A stretch of 64,000 nt of DNA from Gemmatimonadota bacterium. Its GTDB lineage: Bacteria > Gemmatimonadota > Gemmatimonadetes > Gemmatimonadales > GWC2-71-9. Below, in pieces: positions 25,574 to 33,770 of the stretch. The notes under the pieces were generated by a model. It worked only from the letters and a program-made list of their open reading frames with translations, was not told the origin of the DNA and searched no databases. The position numbers and the translations under genes are program-made. The DNA lies in NCBI GenBank assembly GCA_016720805.1, contig JADKJZ010000006.1, positions 62,001-126,000 of the forward strand, read 5' to 3'. Position 1 is the first letter of the stretch. Every line of letters starts with the position of its first letter.

Positions 25574-26770
25574 TCAGATCCCCAACTCCACCGCCCACCG
25601 CAGAATCCAGCTCTTCCGCGCCGCCCCCGCCGCATTCGCGGCGACGTTGTCGTGCAACAGCTCGCCAGTGCTCTTGATCCGGTGCCGCTTGAAGTAGCGC
25701 GTGAGGCCCACCGACAGCTGCTCCTGCCGCGCCGCGCCGACTTCATCGGCGATCTCCTCGTCCGGCGTCACCACGGCCCAGCGCAGTTGCGGGGACCAGC
25801 CGCTCGCGAGCGCGTAACTCGCCTGCAGCAGGCGCCCCGTGCCGGTGTAGACGTAGCGGTTGGCCGACCCTGCGTGCGTCGTGATCGGGTCCTCGGCGGT
25901 GCGCTTGGCGAATTCACCGTACAACGCGACGCCGCGGTGCTTGAAGAGCACGTCGGCCTCGAGGGTGCGCATCGTGCGCGCGGCATGCAGGGGAAGCCCC
26001 AACTGCCCGCCGACCTTCGTGGTGTGGTTGTTCTGCTGGGCCGAGACGGCCAGCGCGAGTCGCGGCGCCGGCTGGCGCGTCAGGTCGCCCTCGAAATCAT
26101 CGCTGCCATCCGCGAACGCGCCGAGCGGCTGGACCTCGGCGCGAGCCGTCCACGCCACGCCGTCGTCGTTGCCGGCAGGGTTGCGGCCCTCGCCACCGCT
26201 GAGCGCGGTGCGCAGGTGGACCGGCGTGCCACCGAGCGTGTCGGCCCACCAGAGTTGCACCCCCACGTCGCGATCAAAGGTGAAGCGATTGTTGACGATC
26301 GACCGCTCCGGGAATTCCAGATCACTTGACGAGATCACCCGCTGCCGGTTGCCCGGGAGCTTGGTCTGCCCAACGATCCCCTGCAGGTGGGGCGTGAAGC
26401 GCCAGGTGACCGTGGCGTCGCGGAGCACGTTGGGAAAGCCGGTGTCGGCAAAGTCCTGGTCGCCGCGCGTGAAGGAGAGCTGGAGGTTGAAGCCGAGCCG
26501 GGGGTCGAGGAGCGTGCCGCCGAAGCGGAGCCGCGTCCGACGGACCTGAAAGAGCACCTGTTCCGGGTTGAATGGCTCGTCCTCGGAGGAGCTCACCGTC
26601 ATCAGTTCCTGAATGCGGAAGCGCATGGTGACCCGGTTCACGCCATCGGGCGAGGCCCAGGTGACGCCCCGCCCGTCCACGACGACCCCCGGCGTGGTCT
26701 GGGCGGCGGCCGCGTGAGGGATCGAAAGGATGAACGACGCCAGCAAAACCAGGCGCAGGCGGGTTGGCAT
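25574..26770 (-). CDS. Phosphate-selective porin (OprO/OprP family)
   Basis: 398 aa from ATG 26770 (MPTRLRLVLLASFILSIPHAAAAQ), a clear signal peptide; a TTG at 26785 is rejected because it abuts the regulatory repeats. Strand-rich barrel features include FQVRRTRLRFGGTLLDPRLGF, the segment WRFTPHLQGIVGQTKLPGN, ERSIVNNRFTFDRDVGVQLW and a terminal tryptophan/hydrophobic strand. The family forms outer-membrane channels for phosphate or polyphosphate. It is divergent from pstS across the Pho-box-like array, so co-regulation by PhoB is expected. Confidence 0.85.
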   Translation of the reverse strand: MPTRLRLVLLASFILSIPHAAAAQTTPGVVVDGRGVTWASPDGVNRVTMRFRIQELMTVSSSEDEPFNPEQVLFQVRRTRLRFGGTLLDPRLGFNLQLSFTRGDQDFADTGFPNVLRDATVTWRFTPHLQGIVGQTKLPGNRQRVISSSDLEFPERSIVNNRFTFDRDVGVQLWWADTLGGTPVHLRTALSGGEGRNPAGNDDGVAWTARAEVQPLGAFADGSDDFEGDLTRQPAPRLALAVSAQQNNHTTKVGGQLGLPLHAARTMRTLEADVLFKHRGVALYGEFAKRTAEDPITTHAGSANRYVYTGTGRLLQASYALASGWSPQLRWAVVTPDEEIADEVGAARQEQLSVGLTRYFKRHRIKSTGELLHDNVAANAAGAARKSWILRWAVELGI

Positions 26771-26786
26771 CGTGGTACGCTCCAAG

Positions 26787-26829
26787 GTGACGGCCGAGTT
26801 GTGACGGAATCGTGACGAAGATAGTGACG
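26787..26829. promoter_or_regulatory. Pho-box-like array between porin and pstS
   Basis: GTGACG occurs at 26787, 26801, 26812 and 26824, i.e. spaced 14, 11 and 12 bp. PhoB sites in other bacteria are 7-bp direct repeats every 11 bp (consensus CTGTCAT); read on the minus strand the units here are CGTCAC. Location between divergent phosphate-regulon genes supports the assignment; binding by this PhoB is inferred. Confidence 0.65.
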
Positions 26830-26853
26830 GCGCCCTCGGGAGGGCGCTAATTT
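26830..26853 (+). promoter_or_regulatory. Leader hairpin before pstS
   Basis: GCGCCCT-CGGG-AGGGCGC (26830-26847) is a perfect 7-bp GC stem followed by TAATTTT, immediately upstream of the pstS ribosome binding region. It resembles an intrinsic terminator, so it could attenuate pst transcription or shield the 5' end. Function is unknown. Confidence 0.5.
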
Positions 26854-26859
26854 TGGGGG

Positions 26860-27903
26860 ATGCATCCTCGCCGCCTCCGGGGCCTCCTCGCCGCCCTTGC
26901 CCTCCTGCTCCCCGGCGGGGCTTCCGCCCAGCAGATCCTGACCGGGGCGGGAGCGACCTTCCCCTATCCGCTCTACTCCAACTGGTTCGCGACCTACCAG
27001 CAGCTCACAGGCGTGCGCATCAACTACCAGTCGATCGGATCGGGCGGCGGCATCCGGCAGTTCATCAAGGGGACGGTCGACTTCGGTGCATCGGACGCCA
27101 GCATGAAGGACGAGCAGATCGCCGCCGTGCAAGGCAACGTGGTGCAGATCCCGACGGTGATCGGCTCGGTCGTGCTGACGTACAACCTGAAGGGGCTCGG
27201 CGCGCGGCGCCTGCGGCTTGATGCCCCGACGATCGCCGACATCTACCTCGGACGGATCACGTCGTGGCAGGATCCGCGGCTCAAGGCGCTGAACCCCGGA
27301 ATGGTCTTCCCCAAGCTCGACATCGTGGTGGTCGGCCGCTCGGACGGCTCCGGCACCACCTTCGTCTTCACCGACTACCTCGCGAAGGTTTCCCCCGAGT
27401 GGCTGCGCCGCGTCGGCCGCGGCACCGCGGTGCGCTGGCCGGCGGGCCTCGGCGGCAAGGGCAACGAGGGCGTCACCGCGCAGGTGAAGCTGCTGGAAGG
27501 GAGCATCGGCTACGTCGAGATGGGCTACGCGCTGGCGAACAAGCTCGCCTTCGCCGAAGTGCAGAATCAGGCGGGGGCGTGGGTGATCCCGACGCTGCAG
27601 TCGGCGCAGGCGGCCGCGGCGTCGCTCGACTGGACCGCGAGCACTGATTTCCGGGTGTCGATCACCAACGCCCCCGGGAAGGATGCCTATCCGATTTCCT
27701 CGTTCACCTGGCTGCTGATCTACCGCGACAGCAAGTCGCCGGCGACGGCGCGGCAGCTGCGCGACTTCCTACGCTGGATGCTGACACCGGCGGCGCAGGC
27801 GCAAGCGGCGCGGCTGCACTATGCGCCGTTGCCGAAGGTGGTAGTCGACCTGGTCGCCGCACGCCTCCCGACCCTGCGAGCCAACGGCCGGCCGATCCCG
27901 TGA
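26860..27903 (+). CDS. pstS: Phosphate ABC transporter substrate-binding protein
   Basis: 347 aa with signal peptide (LLAALALLLPGGASA). Ligand motifs are present: GAGATFPYPLYSNW, YQSIGSGGGIRQF, DFGASDASM, VGRSDGSGTTFVFTDYL and GNEGVTAQVK. It captures phosphate in the periplasm for PstCA. First gene of pstSCAB-B2-phoU-ppx; every junction overlaps by 4-8 bases, indicating one transcript and tight translational coupling. Confidence 0.96.
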   Translation: MHPRRLRGLLAALALLLPGGASAQQILTGAGATFPYPLYSNWFATYQQLTGVRINYQSIGSGGGIRQFIKGTVDFGASDASMKDEQIAAVQGNVVQIPTVIGSVVLTYNLKGLGARRLRLDAPTIADIYLGRITSWQDPRLKALNPGMVFPKLDIVVVGRSDGSGTTFVFTDYLAKVSPEWLRRVGRGTAVRWPAGLGGKGNEGVTAQVKLLEGSIGYVEMGYALANKLAFAEVQNQAGAWVIPTLQSAQAAAASLDWTASTDFRVSITNAPGKDAYPISSFTWLLIYRDSKSPATARQLRDFLRWMLTPAAQAQAARLHYAPLPKVVVDLVAARLPTLRANGRPIP

Positions 27904-28841
27904 GCAGCGCGCACTCGTCGACCGGGGTCTGGGGCGACCGCCTCTTCCGCGGCTTCGTCACCCTGGCCGCGTTGTCGGTGCCGATTCTCCTGGCCTTCCT
28001 CGTCTACGAGCTCTACGTCGGCGCGGCCCCTGCCATCGACCGCTTCGGCCTCGGCTTCCTCACCAGCGACATCTGGGACCCGGTCGCCGGGGAGTTCGGC
28101 GCCTGGCCGCTGATCGTCGGCACGCTGCTCTCCGCCTTCCTGGCGCTGCTGATCGCCGTGCCGCTCTCGCTCGGCGTGGCGATCTTCCTGGTCGAGTTCG
28201 CGCCGAAGGCGATCCGCGGACCGATCGGCTTCGTCATCGAACTGCTCGCGGCCATCCCGTCGGTGGTCTACGGCCTCTGGGGCATCTTCTTCCTGATTCC
28301 GCTGCTCCGGGCCACGCTCTTCCCCTTCCTCCGCTCGACGCTCGGCTTCCTGCCGTTCTTCCAGGGGCCGATCTACGGCCCCTCGATGCTGACCGCGGCG
28401 ATGATCCTCGCGATCATGGTGATGCCCTACATCATGTCGGTCTCGCGGGAGGTGCTGCTCGCGGTGCCGGTGGCGCAGCGCGAGGCGGCGCTGGCGTTGG
28501 GGGCCACGCGCTGGGAAGCGGTGACGGGGGCGGTGCTGCCCTTCGCCCGCTCCGGCATCATCGGCGCGATCATCCTGGGGCTCGGCCGCGCACTCGGCGA
28601 GACGATGGCGGTCACCATGCTGATCGGCAACCGGCACGAGATTTCAATGTCGCTCTTTGCGCCCGGCTATACGATGGCGTCGGTGATCGCCAATGAATTC
28701 ACCGAGGCGTCGACCGACCTGCACTTCGCCGCACTCACCTACGTGGCGCTGGTGCTCTTCGCCGTCACCGTGTTGGTGAACGCCGCGGCCCGGCTGCTCA
28801 TCTGGCGCGTCTCGCGGAAGGCCGGAGGAACGACGGCATGA
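27900..28841 (+). CDS. pstC: Phosphate ABC transporter permease PstC
   Basis: 313 aa from GTG 27900 (GTGA overlap with pstS). Six membrane segments, the ABC permease (EAA) loop REAALALGATRWEAVTGAVLP, and LGRALGETMAVTMLIGN, characteristic of PstC. It forms the inner-membrane channel with PstA. Confidence 0.95.
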   Translation: MSSAHSSTGVWGDRLFRGFVTLAALSVPILLAFLVYELYVGAAPAIDRFGLGFLTSDIWDPVAGEFGAWPLIVGTLLSAFLALLIAVPLSLGVAIFLVEFAPKAIRGPIGFVIELLAAIPSVVYGLWGIFFLIPLLRATLFPFLRSTLGFLPFFQGPIYGPSMLTAAMILAIMVMPYIMSVSREVLLAVPVAQREAALALGATRWEAVTGAVLPFARSGIIGAIILGLGRALGETMAVTMLIGNRHEISMSLFAPGYTMASVIANEFTEASTDLHFAALTYVALVLFAVTVLVNAAARLLIWRVSRKAGGTTA

Positions 28842-29683
28842 ATCGGCAGACGCTTCGCTTTGCAGTGAGCAATGTCATGGTCGCCCTGACCGTGGCCGCC
28901 GTCGTGGTCGCCGTGCTGCCGTTGCTGCTGATTCTGGCGACGCTGATCGCCAAGGGCGCCGGCTCGCTCTCGCTGGCGTTCTTCACCAAGCCGCCCGGGC
29001 CGATCGGCTCCGTCGGGGGCGGCGTGCTGCACGGCCTGGTCGGGACGCTGATGATGGTGGGCGTCGCCTGCCTCGCGGGGCTGCCGATCGGCATCGGGGC
29101 CGGCATCCATTGCGCCGAGTACCCGCACAGCAAGCTCAGCACGGTGGCGCGCTTCGTGGCGGACGTGATGAACGGCACACCGTCGATCGTGGTCGGCGTC
29201 TTTGCGTGGACGTGGATCGTGGCGAAGCAGGGCCACTTCTCCGCCCTCGCCGGCAGCGCGGCGCTCGGCATGCTGATGATCCCGATGGTGATGCGCACCA
29301 CCGAGGAGATGATCAAGCTGGTGCCCAATGCCCTGCGTGAGGCGGCACTGGCGCTCGGTTACCCGCGGTGGCGCACCTCGCTCACGATCGTGCTGCGCAC
29401 CTGCCTCCCCGGCATCGTGACGGGCTCGCTGCTGGCCGTCGCGCGCATCGCCGGCGAGACGGCGCCGCTGCTCTTCACCGCGCTCGGCAATCAGTTCGTC
29501 TCCACGGACATGAGCCAGCCGATGGCGGCGCTGCCGCTGGTGGTCTTCTCCTACGCCACCGGCCCCTACGAGGAATGGCACGCGCTGGCGTGGGCCACGG
29601 CGCTGGTGCTGATCCTCGTGGTGCTGGTGCTCTCGCTGCTGGCCCGCTGGGCCACCCGTTCGCGGTTCGACACCCGTGGCTGA
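28838..29683 (+). CDS. pstA: Phosphate ABC transporter permease PstA
   Basis: 281 aa starting at ATG 28838 (overlap ATGA with pstC). Membrane segments plus the EAA loop LREAALALGYPRWRTSLTIV and ARIAGETAPLLFTALGNQF identify PstA. Partner of PstC in the phosphate channel. Confidence 0.95.
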   Translation: MNRQTLRFAVSNVMVALTVAAVVVAVLPLLLILATLIAKGAGSLSLAFFTKPPGPIGSVGGGVLHGLVGTLMMVGVACLAGLPIGIGAGIHCAEYPHSKLSTVARFVADVMNGTPSIVVGVFAWTWIVAKQGHFSALAGSAALGMLMIPMVMRTTEEMIKLVPNALREAALALGYPRWRTSLTIVLRTCLPGIVTGSLLAVARIAGETAPLLFTALGNQFVSTDMSQPMAALPLVVFSYATGPYEEWHALAWATALVLILVVLVLSLLARWATRSRFDTRG

Positions 29684-30446
29684 CGCTACCCCGGCGCGCA
29701 TCGCCACCGACAAGCTCACCGCGATGTACGGCAAGTTCACCGCCGTGCACGACATCTCGCTGCAGTTCGCCGCGAATCAGGTGCACGCGCTGATCGGCCC
29801 GTCGGGGTGCGGCAAGAGCACCTTCCTGCGCACGCTCAACCGGCTGCACGAGATCAGCGGTGGCGGCTGGATCGCCGGCAAGGTCCTCCTCGACGGCGTG
29901 AACATCTACAGCGACGACGTCGACGTGGTCGCGCTGCGCCGCCGGGTCGGCATGGTCTTCCAGAAGCCGACGCCGTTCCCGATGCTCTCGGTCCGCGACA
30001 ACGTCGCCGCCGGCTTGCGCGTCGGCGCGCGGCACAGCAAGGCCGAGATGGACGAGATCGTCGAGAAGGCACTGCATCAGGCCGCCCTCTGGGACGAGGT
30101 GAAGGATCGGCTGCACGAGAGCGCCCTGGGCCTCTCCGGCGGGCAACAGCAGCGGCTCTGCATTGCCCGGACCATTGCCGCTCGGCCCGAGGTGATCCTC
30201 CTCGACGAGCCCACCAGCGCGCTCGATCCGCAGGCGACGCAGCACATCGAGGAGCTGCTCTTCGAGCTGAAGCAGGAGTTCACCATCGTGATCGTGACCC
30301 ACAACCTGCAGCAGGCGGCGCGCGCGTCGGACACGACCTCCTTCTTCTTCATGGGCCGCCTGATCGAGAGCGGGGCGACCAAGCAGATGTTCACGGCGCC
30401 GAACCACGACCAGACCGAGGCCTACATCACCGGGCGGTTCGGATGA
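29676..30446 (+). CDS. pstB: Phosphate ABC transporter ATPase, first copy
   Basis: 256 aa from GTG 29676, overlapping pstA by 8 bases. Walker A GPSGCGKST (residues 41-49), Q-loop VFQKPTPFPM, signature LSGGQQQRLCIARTIA, Walker B VILLDEPTSALDP and switch TH. All catalytic motifs are intact. A second, related ATPase gene follows directly; the two differ in the region after the Q-loop and in the signature helix, so this is not a recent duplication. Confidence 0.95.
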   Translation: MADATPARIATDKLTAMYGKFTAVHDISLQFAANQVHALIGPSGCGKSTFLRTLNRLHEISGGGWIAGKVLLDGVNIYSDDVDVVALRRRVGMVFQKPTPFPMLSVRDNVAAGLRVGARHSKAEMDEIVEKALHQAALWDEVKDRLHESALGLSGGQQQRLCIARTIAARPEVILLDEPTSALDPQATQHIEELLFELKQEFTIVIVTHNLQQAARASDTTSFFFMGRLIESGATKQMFTAPNHDQTEAYITGRFG

Positions 30447-31210
30447 CCGACGCCCCGGCCGTGGCCATCGCCGTGCGCGGCTTCTCGTTCTGGTATGGAG
30501 CCACCCAGGCGCTCGCCGACCTCGACTTCACGGTCGGTCAGCGTCAGGTGACCGCGGTGATCGGCCCGTCGGGGTGCGGCAAGAGCACCTTCCTCCGCGC
30601 CGTGAACCGGATGCACGATCTCGTCCCCGGCGCCCGGCGGGTGGGAGCCATCGAGCTTGATGGCCAGGACATCTACGCCACGGGGACCGACGTCGTCGCC
30701 CTGCGGCGCCGGGTCGGGATGGTGTTCCAGAAGCCGAATCCCTTCCCGAAGAGCATCTTTGACAACGTCGCCTACGGGGCCCGGCTGAACGGCCTCGTCC
30801 CTGCGGGGGAGATGCCCGACCTGGTGGAGCGTTCGTTGCGCCAGGCCGCGCTCTGGGAGGAGGTCAAGGATCGGCTCGATCGCAGTGCCCTGACGCTCTC
30901 CGGCGGCCAGCAGCAGCGGCTCTGCATCGCCCGGGCCCTCGGCAACGCCCCCGAGGTGCTGCTGATGGACGAGCCCTGCTCCGCCCTCGACCCGATCGCC
31001 ACCCAGAAGGTCGAGGAGCTGATCGTCGGACTGAAGCGGGACTACACGATCGTGATCGTCACGCATAACATGCAGCAGGCCGCACGCATCTCGGACTTCA
31101 CCGGGTTCTTCGATCGGGGGCGGCTGGTGGAGCTGGGCGACAGCCGGCAGATCTTCACCAACCCCCGTCACGAACGGACGGAAGCCTACATCACCGGGAG
31201 GTTCGGATGA
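30443..31210 (+). CDS. pstB: Phosphate ABC transporter ATPase, second copy
   Basis: 255 aa from ATG 30443 (ATGA overlap). Walker A GPSGCGKST (residues 41-49), VFQKPNPFPKSIFDNVAYG (the more canonical PstB form), LSGGQQQRLCIARALG, VLLMDEPCSALDP and the switch histidine. Tandem pstB genes occur in several phyla; the pair might form a heterodimer or be used alternatively. Which is the main partner of PstCA cannot be told here, though this copy resembles standard PstB more. Confidence 0.94.
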   Translation: MTDAPAVAIAVRGFSFWYGATQALADLDFTVGQRQVTAVIGPSGCGKSTFLRAVNRMHDLVPGARRVGAIELDGQDIYATGTDVVALRRRVGMVFQKPNPFPKSIFDNVAYGARLNGLVPAGEMPDLVERSLRQAALWEEVKDRLDRSALTLSGGQQQRLCIARALGNAPEVLLMDEPCSALDPIATQKVEELIVGLKRDYTIVIVTHNMQQAARISDFTGFFDRGRLVELGDSRQIFTNPRHERTEAYITGRFG

Positions 31211-31896
31211 GCGTCGAGACCCACCGCCACTTTCACGAAGAGCTGAGCCACGTGAAGGTGCGCCTGCTCACCATGTCGGGCGAGGCCGAAGCGGCGCTCG
31301 GCCTGGCGGTCGAGGCGCTGCTCGAGCGCGATGCCGGCAAGGCCGAGCGCGTCATCCACGGCGACCGCACCATCGATGCCATGGAAGTCGAGATCGAGGA
31401 GCAGTGCATCAACCTCCTCGCCCTGCAGCAGCCGATGGCCCGCGATCTCCGCATGCTGACCTCCGCCCTCAAGATCGCCAACGACCTCGAGCGCGTCGGC
31501 GATCACGCCGTGAACATCGCCCAGTCCGCTGAACGCCTTGCCAAGAGCCGCCCGATCACGCCGGAGCCGGAGATCATCGAGATGGCGCGGTTGGCGCGCG
31601 GGATGCTTTCCGACGCCCTCGAGGCCTTCATCCGCGGCGACGCCTCGGCCGGGCGAGAGGTCTGTCGCCGCGACGACAAGGTCGATGCGTTGCACGGCTC
31701 GGTCTTCCGGATCCTGCTGACCCACATGATGGAGGATCCGCACATGATCGGCGCGGGGATGGAGCTCTTCCTCGTCAGCCGGAACCTCGAACGGGTGGCC
31801 GACCTCGCCACGAACATCGGCGAGGACGTGGTCTTTCTCGTCGAAGGGAAGTCGATCAAGCACCACGCCGAGGATCGCGGCGACGCGCCCACGTGA
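31207..31896 (+). CDS. phoU: Phosphate signalling regulator PhoU
   Basis: 229 aa from ATG 31207 (overlap with pstB2). Two PhoU helical repeats are visible, with the metal-binding motifs DLRMLTSALKIANDLERVGDHAVNI and NLERVADLATNIGEDVVFL. PhoU links the Pst transporter to PhoR, keeping the kinase silent when phosphate is plentiful. Confidence 0.95.
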   Translation: MSVETHRHFHEELSHVKVRLLTMSGEAEAALGLAVEALLERDAGKAERVIHGDRTIDAMEVEIEEQCINLLALQQPMARDLRMLTSALKIANDLERVGDHAVNIAQSAERLAKSRPITPEPEIIEMARLARGMLSDALEAFIRGDASAGREVCRRDDKVDALHGSVFRILLTHMMEDPHMIGAGMELFLVSRNLERVADLATNIGEDVVFLVEGKSIKHHAEDRGDAPT

Positions 31897-33770
31897 GCGG
31901 TCCCATCGCAGGACGTGAGCGGCTCGGCGCCATCGACGTCGGCTCCAATTCGATCCGCCTGCTGGTCGCGGAGCACGACCCGTCCAGCGGCATTGAAGTC
32001 ATCGACGAGGAAAAGGCGATGCCGCGGCTGGCGCGCGGCGTCGGGACGACGGGCGCCCTCGACCCCGATGCGATGGAGCAGGCATTCGAGGCGCTACGCC
32101 GGATGAAGGGTGTCGCCGAACGGCGTGGGGTGACCCGACTGGCCGCGGTCGCCACCTCCGCCATGCGCGACGCCAGCAACGGCCCCGCCTTCGCCGCCCG
32201 GATCCGAAGGGAACTCGACATCCCGCTGGAGATCATCGACGAGGATCGGGAGGCCCGCCTCTCGTGGCGCTCGGTGGCCCACCACTTCACCCTCACCGAT
32301 ACCCGCACGCTGGTGGCCGACATCGGTGGCGGCTCGCTGGAGCTCATCGGCGCCGTGGATGGCCTCGTCGAGGTGACCACGTCGCTCCCCCTCGGCGCCG
32401 TCCGGCTCACCGAGTCGCACCTGCCTGGCAAGCGCGACCCGCAGAAGGAAGTCGCCGCGCTGCGCCGGCATGTGCGCCAGGTGCTCCGGAAGGCGCTCCC
32501 GTGGCGCGACTGGATCCAGGCCACCCTCATCGGCTCCGGTGGCTCCTTCACCAACATGGCGCGGATGGCGATTGCCCGCCGAGGGCACTCGACCGAGACG
32601 GTGCACGGCACCACGGTGCATACCGGCGAAGTCGAGGCGCTGCTCGAGTGGCTCTGCACCAAGACGCCGGCCGAGCGCGCCGAGGTCACCGGCCTCAATC
32701 CGAATCGCGCCGACATCATCCTCGCCGGCCTCGCCGTCACCGCCGAGTTGCTGGCGCTGATCGACGGGCGCAAGGTGACCGTCTCGGCGTTCGGGCTCCG
32801 CGAGGGGCTGCTGCTCGAGATGGTCGGACACGAAGGGCCGGCACGCCCGGCCGATCCGCTCCGGCTGATCCGCGAGTTCATGGACCGCTGCCGCACCGAC
32901 CGTCGGCATGTCGAGCAGGTGCGGCTGATCGCGCTCTCGTTGCACGACCAGCTGGCGCCCGCGCTGGGCTCGACCCCCGAGGAGCGCTGGCTGCTGGAAG
33001 CGGCGGCGCTGCTGCATGACGTCGGCCAGCTGGTCTCCTACGCGCGCCATCATCGCCACAGCTACCAGCTCATCACCCACGCCGAACGGATCGGCCTCGG
33101 CGCACGCGACCGCAAGCTGGTCGCCCTGGCCTCACGCTATCACCGGAAGTCGGGGCCGAAGCGGAAGCACGAGGAATTCAGCGCGCTGCCGCCGGAAGAT
33201 CAGGCGATCGTGCGCCGCATCAGCGGACTGCTGCGCGTCGCGGATGGCCTCGATCGTGGACACACCGCGGCCGTCGATCGCGTCACCGCCACGGTGCTCG
33301 GCGACCGCTGTGTCATCCGCGCCTTCCCGCGTGTCGAGGGCACGGACATTTCACTGGAAGTCTGGGGCGCCTCACGCAAATCTGACGTGCTGGAAAAGGC
33401 ACTGGGCCTCGAGGTGGTGCTGGCGGCAGGGTTGTGGGGCGTCAGGGGGGGCGAGGGTCCTGAGGGAGACGCAGTCGAGGACTCCGGACATACGACTTAC
33501 GACTTACGACCTACGACTTACGACTCACGACCATCAATCGCCTCCCGCACCCCACTCGTCAGTTCCGCAATCGTCCACGGCTTCGGGAGAATTCGATCCG
33601 GACCGTGCGCGACGCTCGTCCCGTCGGCAGGGGTCATCGTTCGGCCGCTCGTCAGGATCATCGGCATCGTGGCGCCCGCAGCGCGCAACGCGGCAATCAT
33701 CGCCATGCCATCCATCCCCGGCATCACCAGGTCGGTCAGCACGAGCGCGATCGACTCGCGCTCCCGTTGA
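31893..33770 (+). CDS. ppx: Exopolyphosphatase / pppGpp phosphohydrolase family protein with read-through tail
   Basis: 625 aa from GTG 31893 (GTGA overlap with phoU). The Ppx/GppA core shows AIDVGSNSIRLLV, AVATSAMRDA, VADIGGGSLELI and SLPLGAVRLTE; an HD-type domain follows with ALLHDVGQL and SYQLITHAERIG. The recognisable protein ends near residue 515. The last ~110 codons run through the heptamer array at 33491-33532 (giving TTYDLRPTTYDSRP) and then antisense to the histidine-kinase pseudogene. That tail is probably not functional and suggests loss of the original stop. Activity: release of terminal phosphate from polyphosphate. Confidence 0.9.
   Translation: MSGPIAGRERLGAIDVGSNSIRLLVAEHDPSSGIEVIDEEKAMPRLARGVGTTGALDPDAMEQAFEALRRMKGVAERRGVTRLAAVATSAMRDASNGPAFAARIRRELDIPLEIIDEDREARLSWRSVAHHFTLTDTRTLVADIGGGSLELIGAVDGLVEVTTSLPLGAVRLTESHLPGKRDPQKEVAALRRHVRQVLRKALPWRDWIQATLIGSGGSFTNMARMAIARRGHSTETVHGTTVHTGEVEALLEWLCTKTPAERAEVTGLNPNRADIILAGLAVTAELLALIDGRKVTVSAFGLREGLLLEMVGHEGPARPADPLRLIREFMDRCRTDRRHVEQVRLIALSLHDQLAPALGSTPEERWLLEAAALLHDVGQLVSYARHHRHSYQLITHAERIGLGARDRKLVALASRYHRKSGPKRKHEEFSALPPEDQAIVRRISGLLRVADGLDRGHTAAVDRVTATVLGDRCVIRAFPRVEGTDISLEVWGASRKSDVLEKALGLEVVLAAGLWGVRGGEGPEGDAVEDSGHTTYDLRPTTYDSRPSIASRTPLVSSAIVHGFGRIRSGPCATLVPSAGVIVRPLVRIIGIVAPAARNAAIIAMPSIPGITRSVSTSAIDSRSR
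33491..33532. repeat. Period-7 array inside the 3' end of ppx
   Basis: Six heptamers: TACGACT twice, TACGACC, TACGACT twice, CACGACC. One-sided: I see no complementary array downstream. It overlaps the antisense end of the histidine-kinase pseudogene. Confidence 0.85.
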
